Of a stretch of 36,409 nucleotides of DNA, positions 1-7,190 are shown piece by piece. Origin of the DNA: Nostoc sp. LPT. GTDB lineage: Bacteria; Cyanobacteriota; Cyanobacteriia; Cyanobacteriales; Nostocaceae. Positions within the stretch are counted from its first letter, which is position 1. Each line of letters begins with the position of its first letter. The notes under the pieces are model-generated. The model was not told the DNA's origin, made no database searches, and saw only the letters and a program-made list of their open reading frames with translations. The translations under genes and the position numbers were made by a program. The DNA is taken from the NCBI RefSeq assembly GCF_017115165.1, contig NZ_JABXKF010000079.1, positions 1 to 36,409 of the forward strand, in the 5' to 3' direction.

Positions 1-36
1 ACTCATCTTTGCACTCACTACTTTTATCGTAAGCGA

Positions 37-417
37 TTATCCGGACATGATATGATAAGCTTTCCCAGAACTGCTTAAAGCGATAAAAGAGGATTTTGTT
101 TTCTCTGGAATAGATGTTAAAGCTTCTAAGTCGATGGGCAATTCTGTATTATTTGGCCAATTCAAGGGGAAATATTCAGGCTGCCTTTTACCCTTAATGG
201 TAATAATTGCTAAACGACCTTGGTTTTTTTGTTTGTTGTCATGGACAATCAGAAAATCGAGCCTATTGGTTTGTTGCTCTATCAAAGCTATACCACTGAT
301 ACCGAAAGGGATGCCACCGCGAACCGGACGCCAATCTTGCGCCCAAACTTGCTGGGATATGAGTAACAATGCACCTAAGACTACTATATTGATGATTAAC
401 CTAAGAAACCGAGGCAT
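37..417 (-). pseudogene. Secreted hypothetical protein, probably 3'-truncated by frameshift
   Basis: The 126-aa product starts with a clear Sec signal peptide: a hydrophobic stretch at residues 5-22 and likely cleavage after VWA-Q. The rest is a soluble domain that I do not recognise. The frame stops at 37-39, right after a perfect 5-bp tandem duplication (ATGAT ATGAT, plus strand 47-56). Removing one copy lets the reading frame run on past the stop to the window edge (AYHVRIIAYDKSSECKDE), so the intact protein was probably longer. It is read away from the two-component operon's 3' end with a 135-bp gap. No ribosome binding site stands out. It could instead be a genuine short protein; comparing homolog lengths would settle this. 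Confidence 0.6.
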
Positions 418-552
418 ATTGATTTAGCCAAGCTGTGAGTATCGGTAAAATGAGTGTGTTAACGAATGCTCAATCATATCAAATCCAAGGAATTTGCACC
501 CATATCAATAAAGCAGCTTTTTGTACTCACAGCTAACAGTATACTTACGTAA

Positions 553-2844
553 TTACTTGACTCCCGATAGTACTTTCTGTAAAGAAAGCAATAATTCGTT
601 GACAGTATAGGGCTTCGACAAAAATGTATTGACACCAATAGCTGCTACTGCACTGAGCTTATTGTCAGACATAAGTCCACTGCTGGCAATAATTTTGACT
701 TGGGGGTTGATTTTTTGCAAGGTACGCATAGCAGTTAAACCATCCAGTGAAGGCAGCATAATATCCATGAGGACGGCACTAATTTTGTCTCTATTTTGAG
801 CATATAGCGCGATCGCCTCAATGCCATCACTGGCAACTAAGATTTTGTAGTTGTGAGCTTCTAATGATGTTATCGTAATCTCTTGAATGGCGGCTTCATC
901 ATCCACAACCAAAATTAATTCTCCATGTCCTGTCTGTGGTGGCAAATTTTCGGGGCTGAGTGTTTCTATTCCTCCCACTGCTGGCAAGTAAACCTTAAAG
1001 CTAGTGCCACTTTCCGGTTCACTATACACGTTCACAAAACCTCCGTGACTTTTAACGATCCCCAATACTGTGGAAAGTCCTAAACCAGTGCCTTGTCCAA
1101 CATCTTTTGTAGTAAAGAATGGCTCGAAAATTCTATCTAGCATTTCTTTAGGAATCCCAACTCCAGTATCGGAGACAGTAATCACTATGTAAGGCCCCTC
1201 TTTGGCTTCTAGGTTCATGCGGGCATAATTTGCGTCAATTAATATATTTTCGGCAGAGATACTCAAAGTACCGCTATTGGACATAGCATCGCGGGCGTTA
1301 ACGCAGAAGTTCATCAGCACTTGATGCAGTTGAGTACTATCTCCAGAAACCATCCACAAATTCTGGGGTACATCGGTACTGATTTCTATCGATTTGGGAA
1401 ATGTCTCTTTAAGTATCTTGGCAATTTCCACAATTATATGTCTGAGTTGCAAAGTGATGTGCTTCCCTTCTACACCCCGCGCAAAGGACAGCACCTGTTT
1501 GACCAAATCAGCACCGCGTCTAGCGTTGATTTCTAAAATTTCTAGTAGATGGCGAGTTCGCTCATCTGCATTGGGAAATTTCAGGGGTAGCAGTTGCGCT
1601 CCTGCCAAAATCGGTGTCAGGATGTTGTTGAGGTCGTGAGCAATACCACTAGCTAAAGTACCAATACTTTCCAGGCGTTGGGCACGAAACAATTGGGCTT
1701 CTAGGTGCTTTTTCTCGGTAATATCTGTGTCAACGGTGAGAATTGATTTGGGTTTCCCTCGTTCATCGCAAACCAGACTCCAGCGACTAGCAACAAGGAT
1801 TTCTTTGTTCATTTTAGTAAGTTTTGTTAATTCGCCCTGCCACTTACCTTTACTAATAACTTGCAATAGAGCCGCTTCAATTTCCGGTGAAGGTTCATCA
1901 TACAAAAGCTCGCTAGCATTTTTGCCCCAAGCCTCTGTAGCTTGCCAGCCATAAAGTGTTTCTGCACCTTTGTTCCAGAAGATAATTTGATTGTTTAAAT
2001 CTCGGACGCAAATGGCATCTGTAGTGACATTTAGTAATGCTGCTTGTTCGCGAATTTTTTCTTCTGCCAATTTGCGATCGCGTAACGCAGCTTGTCGTTC
2101 GCTAATATCTATACTGGCGCATGTCACCCCGACAATTTCTTGGGTTTCATTCCGTAGTGGCTCGACAGTTAAATCGTAATATCGCGTTGTCTCTTTGATA
2201 GTAATTGATACTTCCTCTCGCGTTCCTATGCCTGTAGTCAGCACTCCACGTTTAATTGCGATCAGATGTTGAGCATCTTCAACTGGGATGATATTTAAAT
2301 CTTGTTTGCCCAATATTTCCTCAACTGTCAATCCAGATGGGGGATTATAAACCCAGGTGTACCGTAAATCTCTATCCTGGTTGTAGACAAAGATTGGAGA
2401 GTTTTTAAGAGCAACCCGAAATCGCTCCTCACTCTGCCGCAGTGCGTTGTCTGCCCGTTGACGTTCGATGGCGTAACGCATAGAACGCACTAGCAAGTCA
2501 CCAGTTACTTGCCCCTTCACTAAATAATCCTGCGCTCCTTCCTGCATTGCCCTAATTGCCAGGGTTTCATCGTCTATACCCGTCAGCACAATAATTGGAG
2601 TTGCTTGTGCCTGATTGTGAGCGATGACAAAGGTTTGCAGTCCCTGGCTATCTGGCAGCGAGAGGTCTAATAAAATAACATCAAAAATTTCGTTTGTTAG
2701 GTAGTTGACTGCTTCATAAAGCTGTTCAACGGGCATCAACTCAACTACAACTGTGGTAACTTCCTTGAATAACTCTTGTAACAATAAGACATCACCAAGG
2801 TTATCTTCTACTAACAAGACTTTAATAATATTTTCACCTGCCAT
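553..2844 (-). CDS. Hybrid histidine kinase REC-PAS-PAS-HisKA-HATPase-REC
   Basis: This is a 763-aa cytoplasmic phosphorelay kinase with no transmembrane segment. Order: REC1 (about 5-125, phospho-acceptor D60 in VILLD), PAS (about 135-250), PAS/PAC (about 265-378), HisKA with H403 in GIAHDLNN, HATPase_c (N-box MNFCVNARDAM around 511-521, G1 DTGVGIP 559-565, G2 GTGLGL 585-590) and REC2 (acidic pocket DDE 648-650, D694, K744). All kinase and receiver residues look intact. I chose the ATG at 2844 because GGAG lies 8 nt upstream; an in-frame start at 2883 would overlap the upstream gene. It is the last gene of a three-gene minus-strand operon, so phosphate may flow from the upstream kinase and Rcp1-like regulator into REC1. 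The signal is unknown and there is no DNA-binding output. Confidence 0.93.
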   Translation of the reverse strand: MAGENIIKVLLVEDNLGDVLLLQELFKEVTTVVVELMPVEQLYEAVNYLTNEIFDVILLDLSLPDSQGLQTFVIAHNQAQATPIIVLTGIDDETLAIRAMQEGAQDYLVKGQVTGDLLVRSMRYAIERQRADNALRQSEERFRVALKNSPIFVYNQDRDLRYTWVYNPPSGLTVEEILGKQDLNIIPVEDAQHLIAIKRGVLTTGIGTREEVSITIKETTRYYDLTVEPLRNETQEIVGVTCASIDISERQAALRDRKLAEEKIREQAALLNVTTDAICVRDLNNQIIFWNKGAETLYGWQATEAWGKNASELLYDEPSPEIEAALLQVISKGKWQGELTKLTKMNKEILVASRWSLVCDERGKPKSILTVDTDITEKKHLEAQLFRAQRLESIGTLASGIAHDLNNILTPILAGAQLLPLKFPNADERTRHLLEILEINARRGADLVKQVLSFARGVEGKHITLQLRHIIVEIAKILKETFPKSIEISTDVPQNLWMVSGDSTQLHQVLMNFCVNARDAMSNSGTLSISAENILIDANYARMNLEAKEGPYIVITVSDTGVGIPKEMLDRIFEPFFTTKDVGQGTGLGLSTVLGIVKSHGGFVNVYSEPESGTSFKVYLPAVGGIETLSPENLPPQTGHGELILVVDDEAAIQEITITSLEAHNYKILVASDGIEAIALYAQNRDKISAVLMDIMLPSLDGLTAMRTLQKINPQVKIIASSGLMSDNKLSAVAAIGVNTFLSKPYTVNELLLSLQKVLSGVK

Positions 2845-2849
2845 TTCCA

Positions 2850-3296
2850 CTACTCCGGTGGCAGTTTTACGATCGCAAACCAAAAATTTTCTATTGATTG
2901 GACAATTTTAACGAATTGATCGAAATCTACTGGCTTAGTTATATAACAGTTGGCAAAAAGGTTATAGGCTTTGAGAATATCTTCTTCAGCCTGGGAAGTA
3001 GTCAAAACTACTACAGGAATCCGTTTGAGGTTTTCATCTCCTTTTATTTCTGCTAATACCTCTCGTCCATCTTTTTTCGGAAGGTTAAAATCGAGTAGTA
3101 CAATATCTGGATGAGGTAATCTAGCATATTTTCCCTGTTTTCGCAAGAATGCCATTGCTTCTACACCATCTTCGACCACGTTTAAGTGAATCGAAATTTT
3201 GCTATCTTCCAGGGCGATACGTGTTAGTTGGGCATCGCCAGGATTATCTTCTACTAACAAAACCTGAATAGGCATAATCGCTGTTATGGTGTTCAC
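2850..3296 (-). CDS. Rcp1-like single-domain response regulator
   Basis: The 148-aa protein is a stand-alone receiver with no output domain. Visible residues are the acidic pair ED (16-17), phospho-acceptor D69 in IVLLDFNLP, T100 in VLTTS and K121 in ITKP. The pattern LLVEDNPGD with an RIPVVVLTTS segment is typical of the Rcp1 family that partners phytochrome-like kinases whose H-box is HDLQEP, which is what the gene just upstream encodes. The start used is a GTG whose GTGA overlaps the upstream stop codon, suggesting translational coupling. An ATG at 3275 (MPIQVLLVEDN) is a good alternative. The stop lies 6 bp before the ATG of the hybrid kinase, so the three genes are very likely one transcript. 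Confidence 0.92.
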   Translation of the reverse strand: MNTITAIMPIQVLLVEDNPGDAQLTRIALEDSKISIHLNVVEDGVEAMAFLRKQGKYARLPHPDIVLLDFNLPKKDGREVLAEIKGDENLKRIPVVVLTTSQAEEDILKAYNLFANCYITKPVDFDQFVKIVQSIENFWFAIVKLPPE

Positions 3297-5854
3297 GATT
3301 GCTTAAGAGTTCTATCTGGAATTGTGAAGTAGAAAATCGAGCCTTGACTTGGTTTCGACTCAACCCAGATCCGGCCGCCGTGGCGTTCGATAATTTTCTT
3401 ACAAATTGCTAGACCAATTCCAGTACCTGGATACTTGTCTCTACCGTGTAAGCGCTGAAAAATTATAAAAATACGTTCAGTATATTGGGATTCCAAACCA
3501 ATTGCATTATCACGCACCCAGAACAGCCATTCATCTGCCAACGGGATAGAATTCAAATCTTCCCCATCTGGATTTGCATCTCTTTTCTCTACTCCAATGT
3601 GAATTCGTGGCTGCTGATTCTGGCAAAATTTGATCGCGTTGGCGATCAGGTTTTGAAATACTTGTATCAATTGGGTGGCATCAGCTATCAATTGAGGTAG
3701 AGTATCATAAGTGACAACTGCTCTACTATCTGCGATCGCAACTTGAAGATTAATAAGCACCTGTTCTAAGACAATACTACAATCAACTGGCACAAAAGGC
3801 TGTCCACGGGTGCTGACGCGGGAATAGTTTAACAAATCGTTGATTAGGGTCTGCATCCGGCTGGCCCCATCTACTGCGTAGGCAATAAACTGATCTGCAT
3901 TGGCATCCAGTTTGTTTTTGTATCTCCGCTCCAGCAGTTGTAAATAACTAGTTACCATCCGCAACGGCTCTTGTAAATCATGGGAAGCTACGTAGGCAAA
4001 CTGTTCTAATTCCGCATTAGAACGAGTAAGTTCTTGACTTTGCTGGGTTTCTTTTTCTAATAGTTGTGCCTGAGATAAAGCAATCCCAATTTGGTTCGCT
4101 AATTGCTGTAACAAATCCATCTCAAACTGATTCCACTGTCGAGGTGCGCCACACTGATGAGCTAGTAATAAGCCCCAAATATCGTCCCTGACAAGAATCG
4201 GCACTACCAGATTAGCCCTGACAGCAAACTGCTGAAGAAATTCTCGATGGCATGGTTGGATATGAGCAGCTTCAATGTCTTCAAGGGCACTTACTCTTCC
4301 GTGGCGATATCTTTCTATATATTCTTCTTTAAAGCAGGAGTCCAAAAGATTTTCTCCTAAAATTACCGGCCAACCAGGCAGCACTGCCTCTTGTACCACT
4401 GTTCCCGAACCGTCAGGTTCCAGTCGAAAAATTAACACCCGATCAGCTTGCAGTAATTTTTGTACCTCTATGACAGTGGTTTGAAGAATTTCATCTATTT
4501 GTAAAGATTCTCGAATTTTCAGGGTGATTTCGGCAAATAGTTGCGATCGCAAATTTTGCCGCTTTAATTCTTCATCTGCCCGCTTGCGATCTGTGATATC
4601 AGTATAAGAACCAACCATCCGCACTATATCACCTAATGCGTCCCAAAGTGCCTGTCCTCGATCTAGAATCCATTTATAGCTGCCGTCTTGGCACTGGACT
4701 CGATATTCACAGACGTAAAACGGTGTTTTCTTGGCAAAGTGGTCTTGGAAAGTCTGAAGTACCCAATCTCGCTCATCGGGATGGATTCGTTTTGTCCATT
4801 CATCCCAACGGTTGGAAACTTCGTGGTCTTTATAGCCGAGCATTTCCTTCCATCGAGTTGAGAAGAACACTTCATTAGTCTTGAGGTTCCAATCCCAAAT
4901 ACCATCATTATTACCATGTAATGCTAATTGCCAACGTTCTTCACTTTCTCGTAGTGCTTCTGCTGTTTTCCGTCGTTCAGTAACGTTTTGCAAATAAACA
5001 GACAAGCCGTCTTTTGCCGGATAGACATGGACTTTAAGCCACTGCTGCTGTGGCAGATAGAACTCCTCAAATTCGACACTAACCTGTTCTAAGATTGCCC
5101 TGCGATATTCACAATCAAATGTTGTGCCGATAATTTCTGGAAACACCTCCCAGATGTTTTTACCCAAAAGCTGATTGTGAGTTTTTTGCAACAGCCGTTC
5201 TGCTTGACCATTAATATAGGTAAATTGCCACTTTTGATCCAAGGCAAAAAAACCATCAGTGATACTTTCGACAAGATTGGTGATGCGGGTTTTGGCGGCT
5301 TCAGATTGGGCGCGGGCTGCTTGCTCGTGTGCCACTAGTTTATCAGTAACTTTAGATACCTCACTTACATGACGCCTGAGTTCGAGTTGGTCGATTACCA
5401 GGCGACTTAAACCCACAAACGCCTCCACTTGTTTTTGGCTTAGTTGTCGTGGAACTTGGTCAATTGCACACAGAGTTCCCAACATATCTCCCTTTGGAGT
5501 AATTAAGGGTACACCTGCATAAAACCGTATATATGGATAGCCAGTTACTACCGGATTACTTGCCAACTTCTCATCTGCTAGGGTATCAGGAACCACCACA
5601 ACATTACGCTGCTCTTGGCAAAGATAAGATAATCCAACACTCCGGGGCATTTCTGATATATCTAAACCTATTTTTGCTTTAAACCATTGACGGTTTTCAT
5701 CAATAAAATTTACCAAGGATATGGGAGTGCCACAAATAAAAGCCGCTAACTGAGCAAGATTGTTGTATGCTTCTTCGGGTTCTGTGTCAAGAATTTGATA
5801 CTGGCGGAGGGCTTCTAACCTCCTTACTTCTGTATCAATATGTCTAGGTTTCAT
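3293..5854 (-). CDS. GAF-PAS-PAS-GAF sensor histidine kinase
   Basis: This 853-aa soluble sensor kinase has GAF1 (about 22-160), PAS1 (about 190-293), PAS2/PAC (about 305-422), GAF2 (about 435-597), HisKA with H625 in ASHDLQEP, and HATPase_c (N-box NLIANAIKF 735-743, G2 GTGIGLA 810-816). The HDLQEP box is that of cyanobacterial phytochrome-type kinases that signal to Rcp1-like regulators, matching the next gene. GAF2 resembles cyanobacteriochrome GAFs and carries Cys535-His536 (IQPCHREFL), the place where a bilin is bound in those proteins; whether this GAF binds one is unknown. The G1 box reads DNAIG (782-786) instead of DxGxG, so the first glycine is Ala784. First gene of the operon; no clear Shine-Dalgarno precedes its ATG. 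Confidence 0.92.
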   Translation of the reverse strand: MKPRHIDTEVRRLEALRQYQILDTEPEEAYNNLAQLAAFICGTPISLVNFIDENRQWFKAKIGLDISEMPRSVGLSYLCQEQRNVVVVPDTLADEKLASNPVVTGYPYIRFYAGVPLITPKGDMLGTLCAIDQVPRQLSQKQVEAFVGLSRLVIDQLELRRHVSEVSKVTDKLVAHEQAARAQSEAAKTRITNLVESITDGFFALDQKWQFTYINGQAERLLQKTHNQLLGKNIWEVFPEIIGTTFDCEYRRAILEQVSVEFEEFYLPQQQWLKVHVYPAKDGLSVYLQNVTERRKTAEALRESEERWQLALHGNNDGIWDWNLKTNEVFFSTRWKEMLGYKDHEVSNRWDEWTKRIHPDERDWVLQTFQDHFAKKTPFYVCEYRVQCQDGSYKWILDRGQALWDALGDIVRMVGSYTDITDRKRADEELKRQNLRSQLFAEITLKIRESLQIDEILQTTVIEVQKLLQADRVLIFRLEPDGSGTVVQEAVLPGWPVILGENLLDSCFKEEYIERYRHGRVSALEDIEAAHIQPCHREFLQQFAVRANLVVPILVRDDIWGLLLAHQCGAPRQWNQFEMDLLQQLANQIGIALSQAQLLEKETQQSQELTRSNAELEQFAYVASHDLQEPLRMVTSYLQLLERRYKNKLDANADQFIAYAVDGASRMQTLINDLLNYSRVSTRGQPFVPVDCSIVLEQVLINLQVAIADSRAVVTYDTLPQLIADATQLIQVFQNLIANAIKFCQNQQPRIHIGVEKRDANPDGEDLNSIPLADEWLFWVRDNAIGLESQYTERIFIIFQRLHGRDKYPGTGIGLAICKKIIERHGGRIWVESKPSQGSIFYFTIPDRTLKQS
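4247..4252 (-). other. Possible bilin-binding Cys-His in GAF2
   Basis: The codons TGC CAT encode Cys535-His536 of the sensor kinase. In cyanobacteriochrome GAF domains a Cys-His pair in an equivalent helix, followed by an xANLVVPI strand, anchors the linear tetrapyrrole. The same context (FAVRANLVVPI) follows here. This is family-level inference from motif position only. Confidence 0.35.
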
Positions 5855-6104
5855 TAACTTTTTTTAATAAATCTAAATGTGATATCCAATCGTCAGCGTG
5901 ATTATCTTAAAAGGAGCTTAACCTTTTTTAATAATTGTTAATCCTTTCCTCACCTTTGGCTGTTCGGGAAAGTCTCTTAAAAGCGATTCTTAAAGGATGT
6001 TTGAAAAGTATTTTTCGTAACATCTAAGCCTTAGAAACCTTACTCTCCCAGCCCCCTTTCCCTCCAAGAGAATGGTCGTTTCAAAGCCTCTCTCCGTTTC
6101 AGGG
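5855..6104. other. Intergenic spacer upstream of the sensor kinase operon
   Basis: The AT-rich leader of the sensor kinase gene contains no ORF or tRNA that I can support. Its right end (about 6050-6104) is a C/T-rich dispersed repeat of the CCTCTCTCC type. Its other half (GGGAGAGG) reappears at 6280-6287, beyond an inserted element, so a small palindrome was split here. Confidence 0.5.
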
Positions 6105-6272
6105 CTACGGTGTATACACAAGTCTCAAATAGTTTACTCACCTGGTTTTTCGCGTCAGTTTTACCCCACCCTAACCCTCCCCGATGCATTGGGGAGGGAA
6201 CTAGATTCCTGTTTCCCCCCTTTATAAGGGGGGATTAAGGGGGGTAAAACTGACTTGTGTGTACACCGTAGG
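6105..6272. mobile_element. MITE-like element with 20-bp terminal inverted repeats
   Basis: Terminal inverted repeats CTACGGTGTATACACAAGTC (6105-6124) and its complement (6252-6271) match at 19 of 20 positions. A second inner inverted pair, GTCAGTTTTACCCC (6154-6167) and GGGGTAAAACTGAC (6241-6254), lies inside. The element is flanked by a 10-bp direct repeat, CGTTTCAGGG (6095-6104 and 6273-6282), which reads as a target-site duplication. It encodes nothing and has no transposase, so it would have been moved in trans. It landed inside a small palindromic repeat. Confidence 0.7.
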
Positions 6273-6370
6273 CGTTTCAGGGAGAGGTTTGAAGAGGGGT
6301 TTTGAGTATACTTTACAACTTTTTAAACAAACTCTTATCAGCCACTGCCTGTCTACGCCACAAATTTATT

Positions 6371-6399
6371 GCGTAGGCGTAGCCCGTCGTAGACATCGC
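6371..6399 (-). repeat. Dispersed repeat, GCGATGCCTACGG...GGGCTACGCC family
   Basis: Reverse-strand copy of the dispersed motif found at least a dozen times in the window (here with GTCTACGACGGGCTACGCC). It lies in the spacer between the MITE-like element and the histidine-kinase remnant. Confidence 0.6.
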
Positions 6400-6456
6400 A
6401 CTAATCCTAGTGTAGACAAGTTTAGGACTGATATTATTTACTGTGCATGATTAGAT

Positions 6457-6815
6457 TTAGTTATTAGACATAGGAGATTTAGTGAGTTGACAGAGTAATT
6501 TACCAGTCGCACTAAACCATTCTAGGTCAATGCGATCGTCTTCTACTGTGTCGATACTCTTAAGAAAACTGGCTTCTACATTAATGCGAAATTTATCTCC
6601 ATAGCATTAATTAGCTGAAATATCACCATAGATTCATAGTGGCTAGTTGTCAGACATCGCTTTACTATTTCCACTACATGGTTCAGGGTATCCTCAATTC
6701 GCTCAATCAGTGTACTGCGGATGTATAAATAAACTTCACTAGCAAACAGCAGTAGTAATACGGCAGTCACGGAAGTGTATCAAATTGACAGAAGGCAGCG
6801 AGTCGCCTGAAGTAT
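6457..6815 (-). pseudogene. Decayed N-terminal fragment of a membrane sensor histidine kinase
   Basis: Joining two frames gives a recognisable kinase N-terminus. It begins (I/L)LQATRCLLSI, then a stop TGA (6780-6782, where Trp would be expected), then YTSVTAVLLLLFASEVYLY (membrane segment) and RSTLIERIEDTLNHVVEIV. The frame then shifts near 6600 and continues as YGDKFRINVEASFLKSIDT and VEDDRIDLEWFSATGKLL before ending at 6457. The start codon position reads ATA. The membrane helix followed by an extracytoplasmic RIDLEWFSxTGxLL segment is typical of cyanobacterial sensor kinases. HAMP and catalytic parts are gone. With a nonsense change, a frameshift, a lost start and no kinase core, this is dead. 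Family identification is from memory of such N-termini. Confidence 0.7.
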
Positions 6816-7190
6816 ATTTTTTACTCCATTTTTTTATTAAATCAACTTAAATCAAGTATTTATACGGGCAAATAATAGCCCAATTTTTGAGTTGTGGTGA
6901 TTTTGCTGAGGTTGAATTTTTGCTCAAGAATTACACTCTTGTTGCAGTAAATCTGCTTAATCCTATTTTATTTGCAGACAGGATAAGAAATCAAACTTTT
7001 TTGATTATCTATATTTACTGAAACACTGTTGAATCCATCGAATCAAATAAATCAATAATAAATTCAAAAATTAAGTATTAAATGATGGTTAATTTTCGGC
7101 ATTAGTCAATTATAGATAGTTTGAATTACCCAAATTTTTATTCTGAAAACATTGAAAAATTTAAATCGAAAAATTATCAATATCTCCCTA
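6816..7190. other. AT-rich spacer upstream of the outer-membrane protein gene
   Basis: About 375 bp of AT-rich sequence. I find no coding region, tRNA or clear hairpin. It should hold the promoter of the following gene, but no convincing -35/-10 pair can be fixed by eye. Confidence 0.4.

Noticed and set aside
2845..2883. Upstream start for the hybrid kinase (14 residues earlier)
   Set aside because: It would overlap the response regulator gene by 34 bp, whereas the ATG at 2844 has a good GGAG site.
6259..6450. 63-codon plus-strand ORF
   Set aside because: It runs out of the MITE-like element and through another dispersed repeat; no start signal.
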